A stretch of 64,000 nt of DNA from Caulobacter sp. FWC26 (GCF_002742645.2 NZ_CP033875.1:558001-622000); one strand, 5' to 3'; positions 34,921 to 43,604 are shown, counted from the stretch's first letter. The notes: generated by a model not told the origin, from the sequence alone. A program made the numbers and translations.

Positions 34921-35529
34921 CTAGGCGGGTTTGCGCGGATCGGCCTTGGGCGCGGGGGCCAGGCGCATGACCTCGGCTTGATAGCGTTCGTCATCACCGA
35001 CGGCGGCGAAGGGCAGGGCGTCGGCGATGGCGTCCAACATCGGGTCCAGCCACTGGTGCTCTACCTTGTGGAAGTCGCCCAGCACGTAGTGCATCACCGC
35101 GTCCTTGTGGCCGGGATGACCCACGCCGATGCGGCCGCGGCGGAAGGCGTCGCCGACCTGGCTGGTCACAGAACGGATGCCGTTGTTGCCGGCCGCCCCG
35201 CCGCCCGACTTCATCCTGAAGCGGCCCGGCGCCATGTCGATCTCGTCATGAAAGACGATGACGTCCGCCGGCGTCAGCTTGAAGAACTTCATCGCCTCGC
35301 CCACCGCGCGGCCGCTTTCGTTGTAAAAGGTCTTGGGCTTCAACAGCAGCAGCTTGACCGGGCCGTCAGGCGTGGAGACCTGGCCCTCGCAGGCCAAGCC
35401 CTGAAAGCGCGCGCGCCACGGGGCGGTCCCCCACTTCCGCGCGAGGGCGTCGACGGCCATGAAGCCGACGTTGTGGCGGTTCTTCTCGTACTTGGGCTCG
35501 GGATTGCCCAGGCCGGCGAGGATCAGCAT
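34921..35529 (-). CDS. pth: peptidyl-tRNA hydrolase
   Basis: Recycles peptidyl-tRNAs. 202 residues: L-I-L-A-G-L-G-N-P-x-x-x-Y-x-x-N-R-H-N-V-G-F with catalytic His, K-P-x-T-F-Y-N-E-S-G, H-D-E-I-D and G-G-G-A-A-G-N-N-G-I-R-S. Usual partner of rplY, which is immediately upstream but separated by a terminator. Confidence 0.96.
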   Translation of the reverse strand: MLILAGLGNPEPKYEKNRHNVGFMAVDALARKWGTAPWRARFQGLACEGQVSTPDGPVKLLLLKPKTFYNESGRAVGEAMKFFKLTPADVIVFHDEIDMAPGRFRMKSGGGAAGNNGIRSVTSQVGDAFRRGRIGVGHPGHKDAVMHYVLGDFHKVEHQWLDPMLDAIADALPFAAVGDDERYQAEVMRLAPAPKADPRKPA

Positions 35530-35550
35530 CGCGAAGATCTCGGGAGTTCA

Positions 35551-35584
35551 AACGAAAACGGGCGGACCCCAAGGTCCGCCCGTC
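35551..35584 (-). terminator. terminator between rplY and pth
   Basis: Arms ACGGGCGGACC (35559-35569) and GGTCCGCCCGT (35573-35583); on the minus strand the stem is followed by TTTTCGTT. It would limit read-through from rplY into pth. Confidence 0.88.
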
Positions 35585-35616
35585 TGTAATATGCTTCGAT
35601 CCGAGGACCGATAGGC

Positions 35617-36213
35617 TTAGGCGGTCGTCGTGTCGCCGGCGTCCGACTGAGCGGCGGACGAAGCCTTGACGTTGGCGATCACGAAGTCGCGGTCCATGGC
35701 CGGCTTCACGCCTTCCGGCAGCTTCACTTCCGAGATGCGGATGACGTCGCCGATGTCGTGACCGGCCAGGTCGATGACCAGTTCTTCGGGGATCTTGTCG
35801 GCCGGGCAGGCCAGTTCGACGGTGTGACGGATGACTTCGAGCGTGCCGCCCTTCTTCAGGCCGACCGAGGTTTCGTGGTTCTTGAAGTGCACCGGCACTT
35901 CGATCTTGATCAACTGGTGCTCGTCGACGCGATACAGGTCGAAGTGGACGGGCTCGTCGGTGACGGGGTGGAATTGCACGGCCTTAGCGATGACCGATTG
36001 CTTTTCTTCGCCGTACTGAAGGGTGACCAGGTGGCCCAACAGCTTGCCGGTGTACAGCGACTTGCGGAATTCGTTGGCCTTCACGGCGATGTTCACGGGA
36101 GCCTTGCCGCCGCCGTACAGAACGCCCGGGACCTTGCCGGCGCGACGGGTGGCGCGAGCGTTGCCGGTGCCGGCGCCGTCGCGGATTTCCACGTTCAGAA
36201 TGATCTCGCTCAT
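35617..36213 (-). CDS. rplY: 50S ribosomal protein L25/Ctc
   Basis: Binds 5S rRNA. 198 residues, the long Ctc form with an N-terminal L25 domain (R-x-x-x-G-K-V-P-G-V-L-Y-G-G-G near residue 30) and a C-terminal TL5 domain (E-V-x-C-P-A-D-K-I-P-E-type segment). The tail is acidic, Ala/Ser-rich. Upstream of pth as in many bacteria. Confidence 0.95.
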   Translation of the reverse strand: MSEIILNVEIRDGAGTGNARATRRAGKVPGVLYGGGKAPVNIAVKANEFRKSLYTGKLLGHLVTLQYGEEKQSVIAKAVQFHPVTDEPVHFDLYRVDEHQLIKIEVPVHFKNHETSVGLKKGGTLEVIRHTVELACPADKIPEELVIDLAGHDIGDVIRISEVKLPEGVKPAMDRDFVIANVKASSAAQSDAGDTTTA

Positions 36214-36313
36214 GGTGCAGTCTTTCTAGAGAGCCGTATGCTCTCTTCTGGGACCAGAGCGCCTATGGCTGGATCGCCACGCTCGCCCGGTCGTTTTGGG
36301 GTCGCGCTACATA

Positions 36314-36350
36314 CACAAAAGGGCCGGGCGACGCAACGCCCGGCCCCTCG
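36314..36350 (-). terminator. terminator after the Pro-rich lipoprotein gene
   Basis: Arms GGGCCGGGCG (36321-36330) and CGCCCGGCCC (36337-36346), loop ACGCAA; minus-strand tail TTTTGTGT (complement of 36313-36320). Confidence 0.87.
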
Positions 36351-36369
36351 TGATGGAAAGCGAGGAAGA

Positions 36370-37446
36370 TCAGCCCTTTTTGACCGGCTTCTTGGCGGCC
36401 GTCTTGGCCTTGCGCGATTTGGAGCCGGCGCCCTTGGTGGCGATCGTTTCCTTGACCGGCAGAACCTTGGGCGGCTCGGGCGGCACCGTGGCGCCGGCGG
36501 CCTTGATCACGCAGGCGCCGGTGTCGATCAGGATGTGTTGGCCGAGGCAGAAGATGTCCTCGTAGTGGGGCTTCGAGACGGCCAGGCACTGGTAGAGGTT
36601 CAGCTTGGCCATGTTCAGGCAGCTGCTGGTTGCGGGATCGGTGCTCAGCGCGTCGATCGCACTGAGGTTGTTGTCGCCAGCCGCGCCGAGGGCGGCGAGA
36701 GCGGCCACGGCCAGGCCTCGGATCACGACCGGCGAATAGGGCGCGACGGCGGCGCGCGGGGTAAGGCCCAGAGACTGGCCCCCCATCGACGCTTGCTGCA
36801 GCACCGCGACGTCCGCGCTTTCGGCGAGGGCGGGGCTGGTCGACAGCGACTTGGCCGACGCCAGGCGGCCGTCGCGATCAACGACCGCGCTCTTGGACCA
36901 GGTCGCCTTCTGCACATCGTAGGCCGCCTGCTTCACCGCCTTGCCCGCCATGAAGACCTTCAGGCCGTCGCCGCCGATCGTATCGATGATCAGGCCTGCG
37001 GCGCTGTCGCTACCCTTGAAGACGGTCGCGTACGAGGGGTTGGAGAAGATGTTGTTGACCATCTCCTGGCGTTGGGTCGGGTGGGCCGCGACCTCGCGCA
37101 CCGAGGCGACAAAGGTGGGGTCCTGCAGCGCCAATACGGCGGCGTAAGCCACCGCGCCGTTCATGAACGACCTGGCCTCGTAGGACGCTCCGACCTTCAG
37201 CGAAGTCTGGATCTGCTCGCCGTTCTGGAACGTGGGCGAGACCTGGCTGGCGCGCGCCATGTAGCCCCGGAAGGCGCTGGCGCGCTCGACCACGCTGGCC
37301 GAGAGGGTGATCGGCGGCGGCGGCGGCGGGGCTTGGACAACGGGCGGCGGCGGCGGCGGTGGGGGCGAGCTACAGGCCGCAACCAGCGCGGCCAGCGCCA
37401 CGACGGTCGTTGTCAGTACGACCCGCGTACGCGAGAAGGAACGCAT
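36370..37446 (-). CDS. Pro-rich lipoprotein with Lys-rich tail, unknown
   Basis: 358 residues. Lipobox L-V-A-A-C at about 21-25, then two proline runs of 8 and 6 (26-46), a helical domain (about 50-300) with Cys pairs near the end, and a strongly basic tail rich in K/A/P (last ~25 residues). The Pro spacer suits reach through the periplasm from an outer-membrane lipid anchor; the basic tail could contact peptidoglycan or LPS. Family not recognised. Lies between prs and rplY with its own terminator. A CtrA-like site is 76-91 bp upstream. Confidence 0.75.
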   Translation of the reverse strand: MRSFSRTRVVLTTTVVALAALVAACSSPPPPPPPPVVQAPPPPPPITLSASVVERASAFRGYMARASQVSPTFQNGEQIQTSLKVGASYEARSFMNGAVAYAAVLALQDPTFVASVREVAAHPTQRQEMVNNIFSNPSYATVFKGSDSAAGLIIDTIGGDGLKVFMAGKAVKQAAYDVQKATWSKSAVVDRDGRLASAKSLSTSPALAESADVAVLQQASMGGQSLGLTPRAAVAPYSPVVIRGLAVAALAALGAAGDNNLSAIDALSTDPATSSCLNMAKLNLYQCLAVSKPHYEDIFCLGQHILIDTGACVIKAAGATVPPEPPKVLPVKETIATKGAGSKSRKAKTAAKKPVKKG

Positions 37447-37521
37447 TATCCGAAATTCCCCATCAAGACTCTGGTGGCGCGCTTAGCAGCCTGGGCAGGC
37501 GATATTGTGACTGTCGCCCCG

Positions 37522-37537
37522 TTAACCAAGCTTTTAC
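37522..37537. promoter_or_regulatory. candidate CtrA-binding site
   Basis: TTAA-N7-TTTAC (37522-37537), 8 of 9 matches to the Caulobacter cell-cycle regulator consensus TTAA-N7-TTAAC, in the 229-bp gap upstream of the Pro-rich lipoprotein gene. Motif match only. The rest of 37447-37675 shows no gene. Confidence 0.35.
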
Positions 37538-37675
37538 AAGCGTGACCGTGCGAGAGGCGAATTCCCTTTGGAATGCGCCGCTTCACGCGAAAAATAACCT
37601 TAATCGGGTCTCCGCCGCGCAACGCCGGCGATCAGCACGGCGCGGCCGGTAACGAATGGGCGAAGCGCCGACAAC

Positions 37676-38614
37676 CTAGTCGAACAGCTTGGACACCGAC
37701 TCTTCGTTGGCGATCCGGCGAATGGCTTCGCCAATGAGCGGCGCGCACGACACGTAGCGGATCTTCGGACAGGCCTTGGCCGGGTCCGAGGCTTCGATCG
37801 AGTCGGTGACCACCAGTTCGGTGAGCACGGAATTGGCGACGCGGTCGGCGGCTGCGCCCGAAAGCACGCCGTGGGTGATGTAGGCGCTGACCGACTTGGC
37901 GCCGTGGCTCATCAGGGCCTGAGCGGCGTTGCACAGCGTGCCGGCCGAGTCGGCGATGTCGTCGAACAGGATGCAGCGACGGTCCTTGACGTCGCCGATG
38001 ATGTTCATGACTTCCGACTGGCCCGGACCCGAGCGACGCTTGTCGACGATGGCGAGGTCGGCGTCGTCCAGGCGCTTGGCCAGGGCGCGGGCCCGCACCA
38101 CGCCGCCCACGTCCGGCGAGACGACCATCAGGTCGTCGCCCATCGGGTAGTGACGGCGGATGTCCTCGGCCATCAGGCGCGAGGGCAAGAGGTTGTCGGT
38201 CGGGATGTCGAAGAAGCCTTGGATCTGGCCGGCGTGCAGGTCCATGGTCAGAACCCGGTCGGCGCCGGAGCGGGTGATCAGGTTAGCGACCAGCTTGGCC
38301 GAGATCGGGGTGCGGCCGCCGGTCTTCCGGTCCTGGCGGGCGTAGCCGAAGTAAGGCAGCACGGCCGTGATCCGCTTGCCCGACGCGCGCTTGAGGGCGT
38401 CGATGCAGATCAGGAGCTCCATCAGGTTGTCGTTGGCCGGATAGCTGGTCGACTGGATGACAAAGACGTCCTCGCCCCGCACGTTCTCGTCGATGGTGAC
38501 GAACACCTCGAGGTCGGCGAACCGGCGCACCTGGGCGCGGGTCAGCGGCATGTCGAGATATTCCGCGATCGCCTGGGACAGCGGGCGGTTGGAGTTGCCG
38601 GACAGCAGCTTCAT
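37676..38614 (-). CDS. prs: ribose-phosphate pyrophosphokinase
   Basis: Makes PRPP from ribose 5-phosphate and ATP. 312 residues from ATG 38614: [45 protein letters not shown] and the PRPP loop D-D-I-A-D-S-A-G-T. The upstream 21 codons of open frame lack homology. Context prs-(lipoprotein)-rplY-pth fits the common bacterial order. Confidence 0.97.
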   Translation of the reverse strand: MKLLSGNSNRPLSQAIAEYLDMPLTRAQVRRFADLEVFVTIDENVRGEDVFVIQSTSYPANDNLMELLICIDALKRASGKRITAVLPYFGYARQDRKTGGRTPISAKLVANLITRSGADRVLTMDLHAGQIQGFFDIPTDNLLPSRLMAEDIRRHYPMGDDLMVVSPDVGGVVRARALAKRLDDADLAIVDKRRSGPGQSEVMNIIGDVKDRRCILFDDIADSAGTLCNAAQALMSHGAKSVSAYITHGVLSGAAADRVANSVLTELVVTDSIEASDPAKACPKIRYVSCAPLIGEAIRRIANEESVSKLFD

Positions 38615-38739
38615 GATGATCTCGGGTGTGGGGGTCGCCGTTGGCGGGCCTTCTAGCAGGCGAAGCCCCGGACACAAGTGTTAACGGCGAGACTTTTTCG
38701 TTTCCGTACCCGGAGCAATGCTCACGGGGGGCGCAGGCG

Positions 38740-39525
38740 TCACGCCTCCAGCATGATCGCCGACAGAAGGCGGCCGTAGTCGCCCTCGTTGTTGAGGAAG
38801 GCGCGGCGGTTGGAGAAGAACCATTCCTCTTCGGCGCGGGTGTCGCGGCCCACCCACTCGCGGCGCTCCACACCGGCGGTCGCCAGACGGTCCAGCACGA
38901 AGGCCGGCAAGTCGAAGAAGCGCTTGTCCTCGGCGACGCCCGGCTTGAAGAACCGTCCCGAGCCAGGGCAGTCGGCTTCGAACTTGTGCAGGAAGTCGAG
39001 GCCCACCTCGTAGGACTTCGGTCCGATGCAGGGGCCAACAACGCCGGTCATGTTGGCGGGGGTGGCGCCCAGCTCGACCATGCGGTCCACAGCCGACTGC
39101 ACCACGCCGTCCAGCGCCCCGCGCCAGCCGGCGTGGGCGGCGGCCACGATCCGCGCTTCAGGATCGACCAGCAGCACCGGCGCGCAGTCGGCCGCCATGG
39201 CGCCGCAGATCACGCCGGGGGTCTTGGACACCACCGCGTCGCCTTCGGGCCGCGCCTCGCCCCACGAGCCGTCGGCGACGATCGCGATGGTCGAATGGAT
39301 CTGGTAGCAGACGTTCAGATCCTCGGGCCCGCCGCCGAACCAGCGCGCGATCCGAGCCCTGTTCTCCTCCACATCGGCGGGCTCGTCCTTGCTGCCGCGT
39401 CCGACGTTCAGGCTGTCATAGATGCCCTTCGAGACCCCGCCCTGGCGCGTGAAGAAGGCGTGCTTGACGCCCGGCAGGCTGGACAGCAGCGGCGACTGGA
39501 CGGTGGGCAGAACGGGTGTCTTCAC
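38740..39525 (-). CDS. pgeF: peptidoglycan editing factor / polyphenol oxidase (laccase domain)
   Basis: 261 residues from a GTG at 39525, which overlaps the midA stop (GTGA) and follows CGAGGAC; an ATG at 39573 is an alternative. Cu/Zn-binding motifs of the DUF152 family are present: F-F-T-R-Q-G-G, N-V-G, A-A-D-C-A-P-V-L-L-V-D, A-A-A-H-A-G-W-R-G and G-P-C-I-G. The family hydrolyses misincorporated Ser from peptidoglycan precursors or acts as purine nucleoside phosphorylase. Third gene of lgt-midA-pgeF. Confidence 0.93.
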   Translation of the reverse strand: MKTPVLPTVQSPLLSSLPGVKHAFFTRQGGVSKGIYDSLNVGRGSKDEPADVEENRARIARWFGGGPEDLNVCYQIHSTIAIVADGSWGEARPEGDAVVSKTPGVICGAMAADCAPVLLVDPEARIVAAAHAGWRGALDGVVQSAVDRMVELGATPANMTGVVGPCIGPKSYEVGLDFLHKFEADCPGSGRFFKPGVAEDKRFFDLPAFVLDRLATAGVERREWVGRDTRAEEEWFFSNRRAFLNNEGDYGRLLSAIMLEA

Positions 39526-40673
39526 GTCGCGTCCTCGAAGAGGGGGGGCGAAAGGTCGGGCGCGCAAAGACACGCGACCTTGAACAGATCGCCCATCTGC
39601 GCCTCTCCGATCAAGCGATCAAGCTGTCTTCCGATCTGGTCGGCCCGATCGGGTTGGCGCGTGGCCAAGGCTTCGGCGCGTTGGACGATTCCCAAGGCGA
39701 CCAGAAACGCGCCCTGGCTGAGGATCGGACCCGCCTTCGCGCCAGTTTCGCGCGCGGCCGTCACCACCGACGGGAAGTCGGCCCAGACCGTCAGGTCGGC
39801 AAGGCCTGCCGTCTCCAGCGGATCGACCTTCTGATGGTTCCGCACCGCCTGCAGCGTGTCACCCGGCTCGGGGTGGGCTCGGCCATAGTCGATCAACAGG
39901 GCCGCGCCGCCGTCGGTGACGAGACGATGGGCGATGTCCGAGGCCAGCGCCGCCTGGGCGGGGGAGGATTCCCAGATGCTCCCTGCTTCCAAATCCTCCC
40001 CCCAGCGGGGGAGGTAGTCCGAAGGACCGGAGGGGGAAGGGGCGGGGGCTACGGGACTTCCCCCTCCGTCCGCTGCACGGACACCTCCCCCTCTGGGGGG
40101 AGGATTTATGGCGCGCAACCCAAACGCCAGCGCGCCATCCGCGCCCAGTCCGATCACCCGCTCCGCCCATCCAGTCTGTGTGCGGACAAATTGACGCGCG
40201 GGCAGGCAATCCAGAAGCTCGTTGGCGACCAGGATCGTCGGCGCGCCGCCCGGAACCTCGTCGAGGCGCGAGGCCCAGCGCGGGCCGTCACCGAGCCGCG
40301 CGGCTTGCTTGTCCTTCAGCGGCTCGGAAACCTCGACAAGCCAGACTTCAGCGGCCGATAGGAAGGCCGAATCCAGTCGCCCGACGCGCAGCACGTCGCT
40401 CATCAACGTCCCGTCGCCGGGCCCCATCTCGACCAGACGGAACGGCGCGGGCCGACCCATGCGCGTCCAGGTCTCGATCACCCATAGGCCGATCAACTCG
40501 CCGAACATCTGGCTGACCAGGGGCGCGGTGATGAAATCCCCTGAGGTCCCTAGATCCGGCCGCGTGGCGTAATAACCGTCGCGCGGGTCGTGCAGGCAGC
40601 GGGTGAAGAACTCAGGAACGCCGATCGGTCCGTCCTGGGCGATCTGGGCCTTCAGGCGGTCAAGCAGGCTCAC
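39522..40673 (-). CDS. NDUFAF7/MidA-family SAM methyltransferase with inserted palindrome
   Basis: 383 residues. Start (GTG 40673) lies 14 bp inside lgt. Family blocks: G-P-I-G-V-P-E-F, G-Y-Y-A-T-R-P-D-L-G-T-S-G-D-F-I-T-A-P, SAM loop V-E-M-G-P-G-D-G-T-L, A-N-E-L-L-D-C-L-P-A-R-Q, L-I-D-Y-G. The mitochondrial relative methylates an Arg of a complex I subunit. Between residues ~187 and ~229 there is a Pro/Gly/Ser-rich stretch (N-P-P-P-R-G-G-G ... L-P-R-W-G-E-D) encoded by a 117-bp palindromic element. The element is 39 codons long, so the frame is kept and the downstream family sequence continues normally. Confidence 0.92.
   Translation of the reverse strand: MSLLDRLKAQIAQDGPIGVPEFFTRCLHDPRDGYYATRPDLGTSGDFITAPLVSQMFGELIGLWVIETWTRMGRPAPFRLVEMGPGDGTLMSDVLRVGRLDSAFLSAAEVWLVEVSEPLKDKQAARLGDGPRWASRLDEVPGGAPTILVANELLDCLPARQFVRTQTGWAERVIGLGADGALAFGLRAINPPPRGGGVRAADGGGSPVAPAPSPSGPSDYLPRWGEDLEAGSIWESSPAQAALASDIAHRLVTDGGAALLIDYGRAHPEPGDTLQAVRNHQKVDPLETAGLADLTVWADFPSVVTAARETGAKAGPILSQGAFLVALGIVQRAEALATRQPDRADQIGRQLDRLIGEAQMGDLFKVACLCAPDLSPPLFEDAT
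39991..40107. repeat. 117-bp palindromic element inserted in frame in the MidA-family gene
   Basis: The left arm 39991-40015 and the right arm 40083-40107 are 25 bp each and pair at 24 of 25 positions. Further pairing is seen inside (ACCGGAGGGGGAAG at 40026-40039 against CTTCCCCCTCCG downstream). It is rich in C/G tracts, unlike the flanking coding DNA. The total length is a multiple of 3. Confidence 0.85.
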
Positions 40674-41568
40674 GCGCCCCGGCCTCGTCCTGAATCGGTT
40701 CCTTCAGCGCCTTCCATAGCAGCCACCCGCCGGCCATGATCATCGGGATCGACAGCATCATCCCCATGGTCAGGCCCAGCGGGAACTCAGGCATGCCGAT
40801 GTCTGGATTGCGCACGTTCTCCAGCGACAGCCGCGCCAGACCGTAGCCCAGCAGGAAAGTTGCCACGAGCGCGCCGCGCCGGCGCAGCCACTTCAGACGA
40901 TAGATGGCGAAGCCCATGATCAGGAACAGCGCCAGTCCCTCCAGGCCGGCCTCATAGAGCTGGCTGGGATGGCGGGGCAGGGGGCCGGCGGGGCAGATGT
41001 GCTGCGGATGATTGGCCTTGATCGTCTCGTTGCAGAAGATGATCCCCAAGGGGCCGTCGGTGACGCGGCCCCACAGCTCGCCATTGATGAAGTTGGCGAT
41101 GCGACCGAAGAAGATGCCGATCGGCGCGACGGGCGCGATCAGGTCGCCCAGCCTCAGCATGTCGATCTTCTGCTGGCGGGCGAACAGGATCACCGCCGCG
41201 CAGACGCCCAGGAAGCCGCCATGGAACGACATGCCGCCTTCCCAGATCTTGAAGACGTCCATCGGGTGCGCGAGCAGCCAAGCGCGCTGGTCGTCGTTCA
41301 TCAGCATGTAGAAGAGGATGTAGCCGAGCCGTCCGCCCAGAATGATGCCGAGCGTGATCCACAGGACCAGGTCATCGATCTGCAAGGCGGTGGCGGTCGG
41401 GGTTCGGCCGCCCCACACGCTTGCAGTCCGCGTCAGGCGGATGGCGTAGCGCCAGCCCAAGAGAATGCCCGCCACGTAGGCCAGGGCGTACCAGCGCAGG
41501 GCCAGAGGCCCGAATTCCAGGGCCCAGGGGCCGATGTGGACCACGGGGTCGATGTTCGGAAAGATCAC
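40660..41568 (-). CDS. lgt: prolipoprotein diacylglyceryl transferase
   Basis: Adds diacylglycerol to the lipobox Cys of prelipoproteins. 302 residues, about seven transmembrane helices. Signature G-x-x-x-R-I-A-N-F-I-N-G-E-L-W-G near residue 145, H-P-S-Q-L-Y-E-A with essential His/Tyr/Glu, and early W-Y-A-L-A-Y. GTG start at 41568. First gene of the lgt-midA-pgeF operon. Confidence 0.96.
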   Translation of the reverse strand: MIFPNIDPVVHIGPWALEFGPLALRWYALAYVAGILLGWRYAIRLTRTASVWGGRTPTATALQIDDLVLWITLGIILGGRLGYILFYMLMNDDQRAWLLAHPMDVFKIWEGGMSFHGGFLGVCAAVILFARQQKIDMLRLGDLIAPVAPIGIFFGRIANFINGELWGRVTDGPLGIIFCNETIKANHPQHICPAGPLPRHPSQLYEAGLEGLALFLIMGFAIYRLKWLRRRGALVATFLLGYGLARLSLENVRNPDIGMPEFPLGLTMGMMLSIPMIMAGGWLLWKALKEPIQDEAGAREPA

Positions 41569-41682
41569 GCGCTCGGGCTCCGTGCGGGACAGATCGACGC
41601 AGTCCTATAGTGTTCGGGCTTCGCTTTCATCCACCGTTTCCCATATAAGAGCGCAAGGCCCATTCGCGGGCATGGATTACCG

Positions 41683-41940
41683 ATGCACAGCCAGAACCCC
41701 TTCCTCGACGAATTCGCCAAGCTGACCCAGGCGGCCATGGGCATCGCTCAGACGGCCGGCGAGGAAGCCAAGACCGCGATGCGGGCCCAGGCGGACCGTC
41801 TGGCGGCGGAGTTCGACCTGATCCGCCGCGACGATTTCGAGGCCCTGAAGGCTGAAGTGGCGGCGCTGCGCGAGGAAGTGGCGGCGCTGAAGGCGGCCAA
41901 GAAGGCCCCCGCCAAAAAAACCGCGAGTTCAGGCGAATAG
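41683..41940 (+). CDS. ubiK: UbiK accessory factor
   Basis: 85 residues: helical N-terminal domain (N-P-F-L-D-E-F-A-K-L) and a coiled coil (L-K-A-E-V-A-A-L-R-E-E-V-A-A-L-K) with Lys-rich tail, the BMFP/UbiK layout. Assists ubiquinone biosynthesis enzymes under oxygen. Divergent from lgt as in other alphaproteobacteria; a TATAAG-like -10 lies at about 41644-41649. Confidence 0.88.
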   Translation: MHSQNPFLDEFAKLTQAAMGIAQTAGEEAKTAMRAQADRLAAEFDLIRRDDFEALKAEVAALREEVAALKAAKKAPAKKTASSGE

Positions 41941-42001
41941 CCGACTCGTCGCTCGCTCCAGGCGTGAAGCGAGTTGAGACGAACGCCGCGAAGCAGATTA
42001 G

Positions 42002-42060
42002 TGTCCCCGTACGTGAGCGATTCAGCGCGGGGCTAACCCCCGCCGTCGCCGGCGGGGACA
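42002..42060. repeat. short intergenic inverted repeat
   Basis: TGTCCCCG (42002-42009) and CGGGGACA (42053-42060) are perfect 8-bp arms around G/C-rich internal sequence, between ubiK and the YbjN gene. Possibly a small member of the intergenic palindromes or the ubiK terminator; there is no clear T run inside. Confidence 0.4.
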
Positions 42061-42070
42061 TAGGTTTTTC

Positions 42071-42577
42071 ATGGACACCCAACCGGAAGACGACGACGTC
42101 CTGATGGCGCTGGACCCCCTGGAGGTGGTCGAGCACGTGCTGTCGGCCGAGAACCTCACCTTTGACCGCACCGAGGACGGCGATCTGGCCTTCGCTCTGA
42201 AGGGCGACTGGAAGGACTACGAGCTGTGGTTCGCCTGGCGCCCTGAGGCCGACTGCCTGCAACTGTGCCTGTCCCTGGACCTGCGCGCGCCCAAGTCCAA
42301 GCGCGCCAACGCCTATGAACTGCTGGCCCTCATTAACCAGCGCGTCTGGCTGGGCCATTTCGAGGTCTGGACCGAGGACGGCGAGGTGGTCTTCCGCCAC
42401 GCCCTGGCCCTGCCGTCAGGCGAGCGTCCGACCATGGCCCAGGCCGCCTCGATGATCGACGCCGCAGTGGAGGCGGCCGACCGCTTCTTCCCGGCCTTCG
42501 AGTTCCTGCTGCAGGGCGCCAAGACGCCGGACCAGGCGATGGCCGCTTGCATGTTCGAGACCGTCGGCCAGGCCTGA
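42071..42577 (+). CDS. YbjN domain protein
   Basis: 168 residues in the YbjN/type III chaperone-like fold: N-terminal D-P-L-E-V-V-E-H-V-L, central W-x-A-W-R-P-E-A-D-C-L-Q-L-C-L, and A-L-I-N-Q-R-V-W-L-G-H-F. Cytosolic, function not established, probably a chaperone-like regulator. ATG 42071. Followed by a 142-bp palindrome and proC. Confidence 0.87.
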   Translation: MDTQPEDDDVLMALDPLEVVEHVLSAENLTFDRTEDGDLAFALKGDWKDYELWFAWRPEADCLQLCLSLDLRAPKSKRANAYELLALINQRVWLGHFEVWTEDGEVVFRHALALPSGERPTMAQAASMIDAAVEAADRFFPAFEFLLQGAKTPDQAMAACMFETVGQA

Positions 42578-42591
42578 TTGGGGCTTCAAAT

Positions 42592-42733
42592 CCTTATCCC
42601 CTTGCGGGAGAAGGTGTCGCGAAGCGACGGATGAGGGGTCGTACAGGCGAGCGCTCGTCATTTTGCGGCGAAGTCCGAGAAACCCCTCATCCGACCTGCT
42701 CCGCAGGCCACCTTCTCCCGCAAGGGGAGAAGG
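42592..42733. repeat. 142-bp intergenic palindromic element upstream of proC
   Basis: Arms 42592-42616 and 42709-42733, 25 bp each, 24 of 25 paired; inner arms CGGATGAGGGG / CCCCTCATCCG also pair. Same architecture (25-bp arms, one mismatch, second inner stem) as the element in the MidA-family gene, with different sequence. Confidence 0.82.
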
Positions 42734-42754
42734 ACAGAGATCGAGGTAACGCTC

Positions 42755-43537
42755 ATGACCCCCATCCTTCTCCTCGGCGCAGGCCGCATGGGCGGCGCCC
42801 TGATACAGGGTTGGCGGGCGGCAGGGGCGTTTGACGCCTCCGATCTCATCATCCGTGATCCCCATGTCGACGCCGCCGCCTTTGCGGGCGCCCGCGTGAA
42901 TCCGCCGCTTGAAGCGCTGTCGGCGGCCAAGACCGTGCTCTTGGCGGTCAAGCCGCAGATCTGGCGCGAGGCCGTCCAGGATGTGCTCCCGCATCTGGCG
43001 CCGGACGCAGTGATTGTGTCGATCGCCGCCGGCGTGCGGGCCGCCGACATCTCGCAAGCTTTCGGAGGACGGCGCGTGGCGCGGGTCATGCCGACCACGG
43101 CCGTCGCCATCGGGCGCGGCGCGGCCAGCCTCTATGCCGACGACGCCGAGGCTCTTGAGCGCGCCAAGGCGCTGTTCGCGCCCGTCGCGGCGGTGGCGAT
43201 CCTGCCGACCGAGGACCTGATGCACGCGGCCACCGCCGTGTCGGGTTCGGCCCCGGCCTATCTCTACGCCTTCATCGAAGCGCTGGAGGCGGCGGGCGCG
43301 GCCCAGGGGCTTGATGCGGCCGAAAGCGCTCGTCTGGCCCGCGCGACCATCATCGGCGCGGCCGCCCTGATGGAGCAGAGCGGCGAGGAGCCGGCGGAGC
43401 TGCGCAAGCAAGTGACTTCACCCGGCGGCACGACGGCGGCGGCGCTTTCGGTGCTGATGGGCGCGGGGGGCTTTGGCGATCTTCTGCCCAAGGCGCTGGA
43501 CGCCGCCGTCGCGCGCTCCAAGGAATTGGGCGGCTAG
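42755..43537 (+). CDS. proC: pyrroline-5-carboxylate reductase
   Basis: Last step of proline synthesis. 260 residues: Rossmann start I-L-L-L-G-A-G-R-M-G-G-A-L, A-V-K-P-Q-I-W, A-R-V-M-P-T-T-A, V-S-G-S-A-P-A-Y and V-T-S-P-G-G-T-T-A-A-A-L. Normal length. ATG at 42755 lies just beyond the palindromic element, so the transcript leader may include it. Confidence 0.96.
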   Translation: MTPILLLGAGRMGGALIQGWRAAGAFDASDLIIRDPHVDAAAFAGARVNPPLEALSAAKTVLLAVKPQIWREAVQDVLPHLAPDAVIVSIAAGVRAADISQAFGGRRVARVMPTTAVAIGRGAASLYADDAEALERAKALFAPVAAVAILPTEDLMHAATAVSGSAPAYLYAFIEALEAAGAAQGLDAAESARLARATIIGAAALMEQSGEEPAELRKQVTSPGGTTAAALSVLMGAGGFGDLLPKALDAAVARSKELGG

Positions 43538-43604
43538 AGAGCTTGGAGCCCAAACGTGGCGGAGTCGTCTTGTTCCTGTGGCTGCGCGAGGCCATGTCTT
43601 GAAC

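Noticed and set aside
34911..34922. CCTAGGATCCTAGG-like perfect palindrome at the pth end
   Set aside because: It covers the stop codon region, is very short, has no repeat partner in the window, and probably arises by chance.
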